Assembly: GCF_022808815.1 (NCBI RefSeq)
Contig: NZ_JAKZLC010000001.1
Coordinates: forward strand, 1,054,001-1,118,000
Direction of reading: 5' to 3'
DNA: 64,000 nucleotides
Source of the DNA: Geothrix paludis
Lineage (GTDB): Bacteria > Acidobacteriota > Holophagae > Holophagales > Holophagaceae
In this document: positions 19,739-28,444 of the stretch, piece by piece
How positions within the stretch are numbered: the first letter of the stretch is position 1
How the letters are laid out: each line of letters opens with the position of its first letter
Translations under genes and position numbers: made by a program
The notes under the pieces: generated by a model
Told to the model about the DNA's origin: nothing
Database searches by the model: none
What the model saw: only the letters and a program-made list of their open reading frames with translations

Positions 19739-20856
19739 CGCTGCATCACCGCCTGGAAGGGGCCAGGCCTCACCTCCAGCGGATCCTCCTCGCCCGGAGG
19801 AAGGAAAGCCGTGGTCAGCGCCCGGAGGAGGCTGGGCCGCGCCACGCCCTCCCCCTCGGACCAGAGGAAGGCCACCAGGGGCGGAGGCGGGAGCGCTGAC
19901 GGCGGTTCCGCGGCGGCGACCCGCTTCGGCCGGGGCAGTACCTCGAGACGGGCGGGCCCCCGGCTCCGTCCCGCCTTGCTGAAGGCCTGGACCTCACGGA
20001 ACCCGGGCCTGGCGGTGGGCGAGACGAAGACGCGGGCGATGGCCCAGCCGGGCTCCGGGAAGCGGAGGGGCGCCACCAGGGCGACGTCCTTCCCGAAGGA
20101 GAGGGCCATGCCCGGAGCCAGGCGGCGGCCCCGGATGCGGAGCTCGGTCTCTTCGCCGGGGCGCGCGGCGGAGGGGACCACGTCGTCGACCTGGGGGGCC
20201 TCCTCGCCGCCCAGCCTCACGAAGTACCGGATCTGCGGCGACTCGAAAGGCATGGCCGGCGAGAGGATCCGCAGGGTGACGCGGTGTTCGCCGTAGTCCG
20301 TGGTGGGAAGCGGGATGGCGCTGCGGGAATCGAGGGTGACCGCGCCCGCAAAGGCCAGAGGGGCCGTGAAGGTGCTCAGGGGAACCCCGTCCACCACCCA
20401 CTGGGCCTGGAGGTGGCCCGTGCCCTCGAACTTCAAGTCCGCATAGGCGGTCAGCGGACTGAAGCCCTGCTCCACCGTGGTGTCCACGCGGCCATCCTCC
20501 CAGCGGAGGCGCAGCATGGAGATGGTGAAGGGCGCGGCGGGGCCGAGCCGGTCCGCGACGCGGATGGGCAGCTGGACCGTGGCCGGAATTCCCGTGAGAG
20601 AGCCGAAGGGGTACGTCGCACGGACCACATAGGAACCCGTGCGGGCGTAGATGTGGGTGGCGACGGTCCCGCCGCTGAGGGGGACGGACTGGTCCCCGAA
20701 GTCCCAGGTCACGGGCCCGATCGGAGGATACGTCGGCGAGAGCACGAAGGTCGTGGGCGCGCCGAAGACCGGCACGCCCGGGGTCACCGTGATGACGCCC
20801 TGGGCCTTGAGGGCCAGGGAACCGAGCAGCAGGAGGAGGGTGAGGAGGGTTCGCAT
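19735..20856 (-). CDS. secreted PKD/IPT-type domain protein, function unknown
   Basis: A 373-residue exported protein with a signal peptide (about 20 residues ending LKAQG). A PKD-like domain at about 25-100 shows VTWDFGDQS and the closing pattern IYARTGSYVVRATY. A middle beta-rich region and an IPT/TIG-like domain at about 228-310 (VDDVVPSAARPGEETELRIRG) follow. The C-terminal tail is Pro-rich. Such domains are beta-sandwiches used for adhesion or assembly on the cell surface. It is the third gene of a minus-strand cluster, 11 bp after the barrel gene, so it is probably an accessory of that barrel. No enzyme motif is seen. Confidence 0.68.
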   Translation of the reverse strand: MRTLLTLLLLLGSLALKAQGVITVTPGVPVFGAPTTFVLSPTYPPIGPVTWDFGDQSVPLSGGTVATHIYARTGSYVVRATYPFGSLTGIPATVQLPIRVADRLGPAAPFTISMLRLRWEDGRVDTTVEQGFSPLTAYADLKFEGTGHLQAQWVVDGVPLSTFTAPLAFAGAVTLDSRSAIPLPTTDYGEHRVTLRILSPAMPFESPQIRYFVRLGGEEAPQVDDVVPSAARPGEETELRIRGRRLAPGMALSFGKDVALVAPLRFPEPGWAIARVFVSPTARPGFREVQAFSKAGRSRGPARLEVLPRPKRVAAAEPPSALPPPPLVAFLWSEGEGVARPSLLRALTTAFLPPGEEDPLEVRPGPFQAVMQR

Positions 20857-20867
20857 GGGGCAGCTCC

Positions 20868-22922
20868 TCAGTACGAGACGTTCAGGAGGATCGACACCTG
20901 CGTGTCATTGGCCATGGGGGCTGTGGCGGTGCCGGTGGCCGGGACGCCGGTGGCCGCGGTGCTCCGGGCCAGGGCAGCCAGGTCTGGCGCGTGGGTGTAG
21001 CGGCCCTTGAGGCCCAGGCTGGCCCGGCCGCGGCCTTTGAGGAAGGTGTCCAGGAAGACGCGCAGCGTGCCCTCCGCCACGGAGTTCTCCACCACATCGC
21101 CGGTGACCAGGGTGGTGCGGGAGACGCCTCCGTTCAGGAGGAAGCCCAGGAGCCCGGGGATGAGGGCGACATCGGCGTTGAGGAAGGCGTTCTCCATGGT
21201 GGTCTTCTGGTCGCCGGGATCGCTGAGGGTACGGGACCAGCTCAGGTTCGGGGAGACCCGCACCCGCGCCCCCATGCCCAGGCTTCCGCCCAGGGAGAGC
21301 GTGGTGCTGGTGCCCCGGGTATCGCTGGTGCCCTCGGAGCGCAGCCGGTCGAACTGGGCGTTGAAGGCCAGGCTCGACGCGGGCGGCAGCATCAGGTCGA
21401 AGCCCGTGGTGAGGCCGGACCGGTTGCTGTTGCTGAAGGGGATGAGGGGATTGGAGACCAGCTCGGCCTCCTGGTGGGCGTGTCTTACGCCTACGCGCCA
21501 GAACAGGGCCTGCGTCAGGCCCACCCGCGCGTCCAGGCTCTGGGACTGGTTCCAGGCCTGGTCCAGGCCCGGCTGCCCGGTGGGATTGGTGCGCTCGTCC
21601 ACGGCGGTGGCGCTCAGGCTCCAGGTCGAGCGGTTGAAGCCCACGCTGCCGTTCAACGTGCGGCGGTCCCCCACGAAGAAGGCCACGCCCACGGTGCCGA
21701 AGTCCCGCCCCACGTCCCGGTAGCCCAGCTGGGCGCTGAAGGGACCGTCCATCCACATGCCCCCCAGGCGCCAGGCCTGGTCGGTGAGGTGGGTCCCCTG
21801 GTTCACGAGGTCCTTCGTGAAGAGGCTGCGAGCGTACTCCCCCGACAGGGCCAGCCGGCTGTCGAAGAACCGGCCGTCGAGGAGGAAGGAACCCGTGGAT
21901 CCATCCCGCACCATGGGCGCGTACAGGGACACCATGTTCACGGCGGTGGTCGGATCATCCTTTCCCGACAGGAAGACGATCTTGGCCCGGAGGTTCCCGG
22001 CGAGCCAGCCGTAGCCGAGGGACCCGCCATAGACCTCGCTGCCCTTCTCGGGCCAGGCCAGGCCGTCCGTGCCGGAATGAGCCTGGGTGTTCAGGGCGAA
22101 GAGGTGGGCGCCCAGCGGCTGCCCGGAATAGGCATAGTCGAGCCCCCGGCGGCCCGCCCCGGCCAGCGTGAACTCAGATTCCTGGACCACCATGTCGCCC
22201 AGCTGAAGCTTGTGGTTCCCCGCGGCGTAGACCGCCTGGAGGTCGCCGAGGCTCCAGCGCGTCTGGGTGCCGAGGGGCTGGTTCGTGTAGACGACCCGGG
22301 CGTTCAGCAGCACCTGGTGGCCGTCCTCCTCCTTCTGGTAGGCGAACCGGATCTGGCCTGAGGCGAGGTTCCGCTGCTCGCCGGGCACTGGTTCCTGATG
22401 GTGGGCCACGCGCTCGAAGGCGCCGTCGAAGTAGATGGGGCCGTGGGCCGGAGGCTGGCCGCCAGGAGCTCCGCCCGGAGACGGAACGGAGGCGGCTCCA
22501 GTCTGAGCCGGGGCCGGGGTCTGAACCTGGGCCGGGGCTGCCCCGCCGGCGGGGGCGGAGGGCGTGCCGGGCATCTGCAAGCTGGCGAAGGAGGCCGGGG
22601 CCTCCTGGGGCAGGTACTTGATGCCGGAAGGCGTGCGCAGGGCCGCGTAGTACTCCAGCTTCGCCCCGGCGGGGATGGCCGCCTCCAGCTGCCCTGCGTA
22701 CGAGGTCCCGTCCGGGCCGACGTCCAGATTGAAGCTGGAGAACTCCTCCTCGCCCGCCACCCGGTAGAAGACCACCACCCATTCGGTCCCCGCGGGCGCC
22801 GTGGCGGTGCCCTGGACGGGCCCGCCCGGCGTCGCGGGCAGCTTCAGCTCGAAGGCCTCTCCGGCCGCCAGCGCCACAGAGGCGGCGGCCAGGACGAGGG
22901 TCCGCAGAGACCGGTCGATCAC
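20868..22922 (-). CDS. outer-membrane beta-barrel protein with N-terminal periplasmic domain
   Basis: A 684-residue exported protein. The signal peptide ends near ALAAGEA. An N-terminal beta domain covers about 20-110 (VVVFYRVAGEEEFSSFNLDV, a fibronectin-like look). A Pro/Ala/Gly linker spans about 115-160. The rest is repeating amphipathic strands with many aromatic girdle residues, ending QVSILLNVSY; a terminal aromatic is a BAM-targeting feature. No plug or TonB box is seen, so it is not a TonB receptor. Not assigned to a named family. It lies between two other exported proteins of unknown function with 30- and 11-bp gaps, indicating one operon. Confidence 0.7.
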   Translation of the reverse strand: MIDRSLRTLVLAAASVALAAGEAFELKLPATPGGPVQGTATAPAGTEWVVVFYRVAGEEEFSSFNLDVGPDGTSYAGQLEAAIPAGAKLEYYAALRTPSGIKYLPQEAPASFASLQMPGTPSAPAGGAAPAQVQTPAPAQTGAASVPSPGGAPGGQPPAHGPIYFDGAFERVAHHQEPVPGEQRNLASGQIRFAYQKEEDGHQVLLNARVVYTNQPLGTQTRWSLGDLQAVYAAGNHKLQLGDMVVQESEFTLAGAGRRGLDYAYSGQPLGAHLFALNTQAHSGTDGLAWPEKGSEVYGGSLGYGWLAGNLRAKIVFLSGKDDPTTAVNMVSLYAPMVRDGSTGSFLLDGRFFDSRLALSGEYARSLFTKDLVNQGTHLTDQAWRLGGMWMDGPFSAQLGYRDVGRDFGTVGVAFFVGDRRTLNGSVGFNRSTWSLSATAVDERTNPTGQPGLDQAWNQSQSLDARVGLTQALFWRVGVRHAHQEAELVSNPLIPFSNSNRSGLTTGFDLMLPPASSLAFNAQFDRLRSEGTSDTRGTSTTLSLGGSLGMGARVRVSPNLSWSRTLSDPGDQKTTMENAFLNADVALIPGLLGFLLNGGVSRTTLVTGDVVENSVAEGTLRVFLDTFLKGRGRASLGLKGRYTHAPDLAALARSTAATGVPATGTATAPMANDTQVSILLNVSY

Positions 22923-22952
22923 ACATGCCTCCCTGGCAAGAGGGGAACTCGT

Positions 22953-24425
22953 CTACTGTTCCCGTACTGCGGGACCGTGGGGTCCGCCCTGGTGGCCGCG
23001 GATGACCGGATCGTTGTCGAGCATGGCCTCGACCTTCCGCAGCAGAGCGGGATCCTTGGCGAAGCGGGTGCGGGCCTCGTTCAGCATGGCCTGCTTCTCG
23101 GCCTCCGCCGCCGGTCCGGACTTGCCGGCAAAGCGGCGGGAGATCTCGGCATCCACCCGGGGTTTCGCCGCGGGATCCACCTTGGGCGCCGTGGCCTGGA
23201 TGCGCTTGAACTCCTGCCAGGGACCCTTGAGCTTGGCGCCCATCTGGGTGCCGGCGGTGCGGGCGGTGAGCCGCGAGGCCGCGGTCCGGTTGAAGGGCGC
23301 CAGGGCCATGGTCCGGTGCTGGCTCAGGTTCAGCGCCTGGATCCCGGGGGCGGGCGCCGCCCCGGCCACATGGGTGACGAAGGCGCGGACATCCAGCCGC
23401 TGGCGGGGGATCAGGCTGTTGAGGGCGTCGCAGGAGGCCTTGGTCCTCGCGTGCTGGACCTTCTGCATGGCGTCGGCGATCTTCTTCGCCACCGAGGCCC
23501 GGTCGAGGGCGTCCTGGATGGGCCGCTGGGCCTGATCGAGGGTGCCCTTGGCCTGCTGCATCACGGCGTCATGCACCTGGGTCATGGTGGTGATGGCCTG
23601 GCTCGTGATCTGGGTGATGGCGTCATCCACGATCTTGCTGGGATCGAAGAGGTGCTCCGGATGGTTGACCAGGTCCGTGAGCATGTTGCCAAGCGTCTGG
23701 AGCGGGGCCAGCAGGGCGGTCTGGGCGATGTTCGCGGCCGAGGAGGCCGCGGAGGCCGCCTGCTGCTCGGCCTGGGTGGCGAACTGGCGAACCTGGTTGA
23801 TGGGCTGCGTCACGTCGGGCCGGAGGGCGTCGATGGCGTCCTTGGCCCTCCGAAGGGCATCCGTCACTTCCTGGGGGTCGGCCGGCAACTGGTCCATCCG
23901 GACTCCCGTGCCCGCGCCAACCGCGCCCACCGTGCCCACTGTGGCGGGTTTCGCCGTGGCGGTGGTGGCGCCCGGGCGCACACCTGGAGGCTGGACGCCA
24001 GCCGTGGCCGCCCGCGTCCCGGCGGTGCCGGCGGCCGCCGCGACACCGGGCGCCAGGTGGGGAACCATCGCTTGCGGACGGCTGGCCTCGTTCAGGACGG
24101 ACTGGGCCAGCTGGGCGGCGGCATTGAAGTCCCCTTCAGCCTGACCCGCCAGGTTGCGCAGGTCGTTGGCGGCGCCGTTCAGTTCCGACTTGGCCAGGTT
24201 CACCACGTCCGCCGCCTGCTGTCCCAGGGTCGACGCCAGGCGCCCGACGTTCTGGATGAGGGTGTTGATGCTGTTGATCAGGCTTTCCACCGCGCAGGTG
24301 AGCCCCCCCGAAGCCACGGCGCCCACGCAGCTCCAGAAGTCGTCGCAGCAGGCCTGGAGCGGGGCGGCGAGCGGGAACACGCTCACCAGCGCCACGGTGG
24401 CGATGGAATAGGTTCGCAGTCTCAC
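22953..24425 (-). CDS. exported helical protein with N-terminal Cys cluster, function unknown
   Basis: About 490 residues starting at a GTG (24425) five bases after GGGAGGA. The upstream ATG at 24506 lacks such a site and would bury the signal peptide. After the signal comes ACCDDFWSC, with Cys at 26, 27, 33 and 44, then long Ala/Gln-rich amphipathic helices rich in coiled-coil-like heptads, an Ala/Thr/Pro-rich linker near 140-200, and a further helical region to the end. It resembles no family I can name; the helical character would suit a periplasmic or surface filament or scaffold. First gene of the cluster with the barrel and the PKD-type protein. Confidence 0.6.
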   Translation of the reverse strand: MRLRTYSIATVALVSVFPLAAPLQACCDDFWSCVGAVASGGLTCAVESLINSINTLIQNVGRLASTLGQQAADVVNLAKSELNGAANDLRNLAGQAEGDFNAAAQLAQSVLNEASRPQAMVPHLAPGVAAAAGTAGTRAATAGVQPPGVRPGATTATAKPATVGTVGAVGAGTGVRMDQLPADPQEVTDALRRAKDAIDALRPDVTQPINQVRQFATQAEQQAASAASSAANIAQTALLAPLQTLGNMLTDLVNHPEHLFDPSKIVDDAITQITSQAITTMTQVHDAVMQQAKGTLDQAQRPIQDALDRASVAKKIADAMQKVQHARTKASCDALNSLIPRQRLDVRAFVTHVAGAAPAPGIQALNLSQHRTMALAPFNRTAASRLTARTAGTQMGAKLKGPWQEFKRIQATAPKVDPAAKPRVDAEISRRFAGKSGPAAEAEKQAMLNEARTRFAKDPALLRKVEAMLDNDPVIRGHQGGPHGPAVREQ

Positions 24426-24636
24426 GAAATCCTCCCTCAGCAGGGCCCGGAAGGGGCTCGAATGAATCGGCGAAGCCGATCCAGAACCCTCCGGACGGGT
24501 GGTCAACCTTGCACGTAGATGTCAGGCAATGCCTGCCGATGGTCGTGCGATGGCGTCCGCGAGTCAAGGGTCTGGATGGTATTTTTCAGCCAGGCAAATC
24601 ATAGATAACCACAGAGTTACCTTTTATCACCCCTCG

Positions 24637-25719
24637 TTATCTGCTGATACCTGTGCCCCTGGCTTCGAGCATGCGCACGGCGAAGGTGGCCAGCCAGTGT
24701 TCCCCCTCGTAGCTGCCGGAGGCCAGATGGGGCAGCGAGGCCCGGGCGTGACGGTCGGCGGCCCGGATCAGGGCGGCCCGCCGGGGATCCCTGGGCCCGA
24801 AGGTCCGGGCCAGGTCGTACAGGGCGCGCGCCCGGCTCAGGTTCAGGCCGTCCAGGTGGACGATCTTGGGATCCGTCCGGTCTGAGACCACTGCGGGCGC
24901 CAGTGTTCCGGGCAGACCCGGCAGGAACGCGTCCAGCCAGGAACCGAAGCGATTCCGGGGCAGCACGCGCGCCATCAGGGCCGCTTCCTCCAGACAGGGC
25001 GACAGGAAATCCTCCCCGCCCGGCTCCCAGGCCAGGGGGCCGCGGCGGTCCCGGCCGAACCAGGCCTGCGCCCGCTCGAGGATGGCGGCCTCCAGCCGCG
25101 GGTCCGGCGCGGCCTTCGCGTAGTCCAGCGCCAAGTCCAGGCCGAAGGCGGAGTTGGGGTGGACGCCGGTGCGGATGGGGTAGGTCTGCTTCGGCAGGAA
25201 GTCCCTATAGGCCACGGCGATCCGATCCGCCAGGGGCTGCAGGGCCGCGGACCAGCGGTGGGCTTCGGGGGTGTCCCAGGTCTTCAGCTCCGCCGCCAGC
25301 TTGAGCAGCCACGCCCAGCCATAGGTGCGCTCGAAGCTCCGCCGGTTGGGCTGGTCCAGGTAGGCCACCTCGACCGCGATGTGCTCCGGCGCCAGGTTCT
25401 CGTCCAGCACCGCGCGGATCTCCGCCGCCTTCGCCATGTCCGGGTGGGTGCGCAGGAGGCGGACCAGCATCCAGTGCCCGTGCACCGACGAGTGCCAGTC
25501 GAAGCAGCCGTAGAAGGCCGGGTGGAGCACCTTCGGCGACTGCACCTCCCCCGCCCCGTTCATCACGTGATCCAGCTTGTTCGGATACTCCTGCCGCGCG
25601 CACTTGAGCGCCAGCGCCGCGAAGCGATCCGCCGCCGCGTCCGTCAGGGCGAGGTCCGGCTCCTGCGCGGACAGCGAGGCCGCCACGGCCAGTCCCAGCA
25701 TCCACGCCCCAGCCCTCAT
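24637..25719 (-). CDS. DUF2891 family protein, exported
   Basis: A 360-residue protein with a signal peptide (MLGLAVAASLSAQ) and the DUF2891 pattern: LKCARQEYPNKLDHVM early, HPAFYGCFDWHSSVHGHW near residues 67-85, ERTYGWAWLLKLAAEL near 130, and GVHPNSAFGL. The fold is expected to be an alpha/alpha toroid like glycoside hydrolases and epimerases. Biochemical activity is not established. Runs alone between the regulator gene and a 211-bp intergenic region on its 3' side. Confidence 0.85.
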   Translation of the reverse strand: MRAGAWMLGLAVAASLSAQEPDLALTDAAADRFAALALKCARQEYPNKLDHVMNGAGEVQSPKVLHPAFYGCFDWHSSVHGHWMLVRLLRTHPDMAKAAEIRAVLDENLAPEHIAVEVAYLDQPNRRSFERTYGWAWLLKLAAELKTWDTPEAHRWSAALQPLADRIAVAYRDFLPKQTYPIRTGVHPNSAFGLDLALDYAKAAPDPRLEAAILERAQAWFGRDRRGPLAWEPGGEDFLSPCLEEAALMARVLPRNRFGSWLDAFLPGLPGTLAPAVVSDRTDPKIVHLDGLNLSRARALYDLARTFGPRDPRRAALIRAADRHARASLPHLASGSYEGEHWLATFAVRMLEARGTGISR

Positions 25720-25779
25720 GCCAGCCTCCCGGATGCTGGATTCTATCGGATGGCGGCGGACCGAGGGCGCTCGCGATCC

Positions 25780-26421
25780 TCAGCGCCGGGGCGCCTTCGC
25801 CACGCAGAAGCGGCAGACGGCGCCCCCTTTGGCGATGCAGGTCTCCAGGTGGACGCTCATCCCGGAGACCTGCTCGATGAGGCTCACGTCGAACTGGCAG
25901 AGCTCCGGATGCACCTTGGCCACGGAGTGGTAGACGCAGTTGACCGCCTCGATGGCGGCCTCCCCCGCGCCCTCCCCCGGTTTCAGGACGGCCCGGTAGC
26001 CCAGGTCGTTCATGAGCGCCGTCACCTTCCTCAGCCGCTGGGCCGGGGGATCGGCGGGGTTCACCCGGCTCCCCAGCGAGGCCGCCACGGCTCCGGCCAG
26101 GTTCCTCATGAAGGATCTGGCGCCGCCGGAGCCCAGGTCCTGGGCGAGCTGGGCCAGGATGGCGTTCGCCAGCCAGGAGTACTTCTTGGGAAAGGCGTCG
26201 ATCCCCTCGTCCGAGATCAGGTAGCGCCGTCGAGGCCGCCCCACGGATCCCTTCGTGTCCGAGTAGGTCAGGTAGCCGAGATCCAGCAGCTTCAGGACGT
26301 GCTGCTGCACCGCCGTGCGCGTGAGCCCCAGGTGCACGGCCAACTCGTCCAGCGAGGCGCCTTCGTGGTGGCCGAGGAGGTGTTCCAGGATCTTGCGCTG
26401 GTTGTCGTGCAGGTTCTTCAT
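25780..26421 (-). CDS. HTH transcriptional regulator with C-terminal Cys cluster (SufR-like)
   Basis: A 213-residue regulator. A winged helix at about 10-60 (ASLDELAVHLGLTRTAVQQH is the helix-turn-helix) is followed by a basic wing GRPRRRY and a C-terminal sensor with Cys at 162, 175, 195, 203 and 206. Its first pair is C-x12-C and its last C-x2-C, which recalls the Fe-S binding SufR group, so redox or Fe-S sensing is likely but unproven. The start at 26421 has GGAGG; an extra upstream in-frame ATG at 26472 would overlap the operator. Divergent from the diheme cytochrome gene with a palindrome between, so it probably controls that gene and itself. Confidence 0.78.
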   Translation of the reverse strand: MKNLHDNQRKILEHLLGHHEGASLDELAVHLGLTRTAVQQHVLKLLDLGYLTYSDTKGSVGRPRRRYLISDEGIDAFPKKYSWLANAILAQLAQDLGSGGARSFMRNLAGAVAASLGSRVNPADPPAQRLRKVTALMNDLGYRAVLKPGEGAGEAAIEAVNCVYHSVAKVHPELCQFDVSLIEQVSGMSVHLETCIAKGGAVCRFCVAKAPRR

Positions 26422-26453
26422 GGCCGCCTCCGCGGGTGCGTCTGCTGGCGAGA

Positions 26454-26480
26454 GTTTAAACAATTTAAACATTCTTGTTT
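26454..26480. promoter_or_regulatory. operator-like palindromes between regulator and diheme cytochrome
   Basis: Two inverted repeats in the divergent 125-bp region: GTTTAAACAATTTAAAC (26454-26470, 7-bp perfect arms) and AAACATTCTTGTTT (26467-26480, 5-bp arms). The second overlaps the -35 of the plus-strand promoter. The A/T-rich sequence stands out in this GC-rich genome. A likely binding site for the adjacent HTH protein. Confidence 0.6.
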
Positions 26481-26502
26481 GTTTTTATCGGACCCCTAGA
26501 TT
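26475..26502 (+). promoter_or_regulatory. candidate promoter for diheme cytochrome gene
   Basis: TTGTTT (26475-26480), a 16-bp spacer, TAGATT (26497-26502), 45 bp before the ATG at 26547. The -35 overlaps the palindromic region, so a bound protein could block it. Confidence 0.45.
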
Positions 26503-26546
26503 CAGGTGGTGAACCACTGGAGCCCCGTCTGGGCAAGGAGTCCGCC

Positions 26547-27773
26547 ATGAAACTGCCCCTGAGATACGTCCTGGCCCTCCCGGTCGCGGCCCTGCTCGCC
26601 GCCGCCGGCTGCTATGCCAGCCATCGCGCGGGGGCCGTCCCGGGTGAGCCGCCCCTGGACCCGGCTCTGGTCGCCCAGGGCAAGGACATCTTCCGCAACG
26701 ACACCTTCGGGGATGAGGCCTTCTGGACGGACACCCTGGGCATGCACCAGGTGATCGCTTCTGCCGTGGACCCGGCCACCGCCCTGTCCGTGGGCCTGAA
26801 GGTGGACGCCGAGGCGCTGCCTCCGGCGGTGGTGCAGGGGATCCAGAGCGGCACCATCAGCCTGACGGACCCGGCCACCACGGTGGCCCTGCTGAAGCTC
26901 AATGCCGTCGTGGGGGTGAAAGGCACGGTGGAGAGCGTCAACGGGAAGGACACCCTCACGCGGGTCGGCATCACCTGCGCGCTGTGCCATTCCACCGTGG
27001 ACGATTCCTTCGCGCCGGGCATCGGCAGACGCCTGGACGGCTGGGCCAACCGCGACCTGAACCCGGGGGCGATCGTCGCCCTCTCCCCCGCGGTGCCCGC
27101 GGGCGCCAAGGCCATCTACGCCTCCTGGGGCAAGGGGAGGTACGACCCCCGCTTCAACCTCGACGGGCAGAACGGGCCCCAGGTGATCCCGCCGGCCTAC
27201 GGCCTCCTGGGCGTGCACAGCATCACCGCCACCGGGGACGGCACCGACCTCGCCTACTGGAACCGCTACGTGGCCGTGACCCAGATGGGCGGCCAGGGCA
27301 GCTTCTCCGAGCCCCGCACCGGCGTGAGCGTCACGAACGGAACGACGGACCTGGTGTCTGCCAAGCTGCCGGCCCTGCAGGCCTACCAGCTGAGCCTCGC
27401 GGCGCCGCGGCCACCCGCCGGAAGCTTCGATGCCGCGGCCGCCGTCCGGGGGAGGGCCGTCTTCGAGGGCCCGGGAAAGTGCGCCGCCTGCCACGCGGGC
27501 CCGACGCTGACCGACGCCAACCTCCGGCTTCACCTGCCCAGCGAGGTGGTCAGCGAGCCCGAGCCTGCGGGCGTTCCCAGCTACGCCTCGCGGAGCGCCA
27601 CCAAGATGTACCGGACCGCGCCCCTGGCCGGGCTGTGGCAGCACGCGCCCTACTTCCATAACGGGACCGCCCCCACGCTCGACGCCGTCGTCGAGACCTA
27701 CGACACCCGGAAGGGCCTCGGACTGACGAGCGCCCAGAAGGCGGACCTCGTCGAATACCTGAAGAGCCTGTGA
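26547..27773 (+). CDS. diheme c-type cytochrome, cytochrome c peroxidase-like lipoprotein
   Basis: A 408-residue exported protein with a lipobox ending AAAGC (Cys22 as probable lipid anchor) and two heme-binding motifs: CALCH at 144-148 and CAACH at 312-316. The C-terminal domain has RTAPLAGLWQHAPYFHNG, a block shared with di-heme peroxidase (MauG/CcpA-like) proteins, which hold one high-potential and one low-potential heme. It may act in peroxide reduction or electron transfer at the membrane. AAGGAG precedes the chosen ATG; the frame is open 24 codons further upstream but that part has no site. Followed by DoxX after 30 bp, probably in one transcript. Confidence 0.82.
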   Translation: MKLPLRYVLALPVAALLAAAGCYASHRAGAVPGEPPLDPALVAQGKDIFRNDTFGDEAFWTDTLGMHQVIASAVDPATALSVGLKVDAEALPPAVVQGIQSGTISLTDPATTVALLKLNAVVGVKGTVESVNGKDTLTRVGITCALCHSTVDDSFAPGIGRRLDGWANRDLNPGAIVALSPAVPAGAKAIYASWGKGRYDPRFNLDGQNGPQVIPPAYGLLGVHSITATGDGTDLAYWNRYVAVTQMGGQGSFSEPRTGVSVTNGTTDLVSAKLPALQAYQLSLAAPRPPAGSFDAAAAVRGRAVFEGPGKCAACHAGPTLTDANLRLHLPSEVVSEPEPAGVPSYASRSATKMYRTAPLAGLWQHAPYFHNGTAPTLDAVVETYDTRKGLGLTSAQKADLVEYLKSL

Positions 27774-27803
27774 GGCTCCCTTTTTGAAGAAAGGAACCAG
27801 ACC

Positions 27804-28220
27804 ATGAACGACAAGCTGAACTCGAGCTGGTGGGCCCTGCGCATCGGCCTCGGCGCCGCGCCCTTCCTGGCGGGACTGGACAAGTACTTCAACCTCCTCG
27901 CCAGGTGGGAGCAGTACCTGAACCCCCTGGTGCTGCGCGTGATCCCCGTCTCCCCGGCCACCTTCATGCACGCCATCGGACTCGTGGAGATGGCCGTGGG
28001 CCTCGCCATCCTCACCCGCTGGACCCGCCTGGGCGCCTATGTGGCCGGCATCTGGCTCGTGGGCATCGCCCTGAACCTGCTCACCATGGGCGCCTACCTC
28101 GATGTGGCCGTCCGCGACCTCCTGCTCGCCCTCGCGGCCTACACGCTGGCCCAGCTCACGGAAGTGCGGGAAACGACCGCGGGCAGCCGGATCCCTGGGT
28201 ACAACCCTGATCTCGCCTGA
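27804..28220 (+). CDS. DoxX-like integral membrane protein
   Basis: A 138-residue protein with four hydrophobic helices; the early LRIGLGAAPFLAGLDKYFN is typical of the DoxX/DoxD superfamily. Some relatives act with quinol or thiosulfate oxidation or protect against oxidative stress. AAGGAA lies nine bases before the ATG. It is 30 bp after the diheme cytochrome gene, suggesting the two form a small redox operon under the divergent regulator. Confidence 0.85.
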   Translation: MNDKLNSSWWALRIGLGAAPFLAGLDKYFNLLARWEQYLNPLVLRVIPVSPATFMHAIGLVEMAVGLAILTRWTRLGAYVAGIWLVGIALNLLTMGAYLDVAVRDLLLALAAYTLAQLTEVRETTAGSRIPGYNPDLA

Positions 28221-28285
28221 CCCTTCCGCACCGGGATCGCGAACCCCGACGCCACGCACCAGCAGCCGCTCCAGGCATCCCCAGA

Positions 28286-28317
28286 CTGGAATCTCAGCCC
28301 CAGTTTGCTAAACTGGG
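28286..28317 (+). promoter_or_regulatory. candidate tRNA-Ser(CGA) promoter with hairpin at -10
   Basis: CTGGAA (28286-28291), 17-bp spacer, TAAACT (28309-28314); tRNA position 1 is at 28324. The -10 lies in an inverted repeat CCCAGTTT-GCT-AAACTGGG (28299-28317). Confidence 0.35.
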
Positions 28318-28323
28318 CGATCC

Positions 28324-28413
28324 GGAGAGATGGCCGAGCGGTTGAAGGCGCCTGACTCGAAATCAGGTTTGGGGGTGACCTCAACGGGGGTTCGAATCCC
28401 TCTCTCTCCGCCA
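28324..28413 (+). tRNA. tRNA-Ser (CGA)
   Basis: Cloverleaf with acceptor stem GGAGAGA / TCTCTCC, the anticodon stem-loop CCTGA-CTCGAAA-TCAGG giving anticodon CGA (28358-28360, reads UCG), a long variable arm as expected for serine, T-loop GTTCGAATC, and encoded CCA at 28411-28413. It reads through to a terminator 4 bp later. Confidence 0.95.
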
Positions 28414-28416
28414 CTG

Positions 28417-28436
28417 AAGCCGCCGAAAGGCGGCTT
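28417..28436 (+). terminator. terminator after tRNA-Ser(CGA)
   Basis: AAGCCGCC-GAAA-GGCGGCTT hairpin followed by a weak T-rich tail (TTGTTAG). Confidence 0.7.
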
Positions 28437-28444
28437 GTTAGTGG

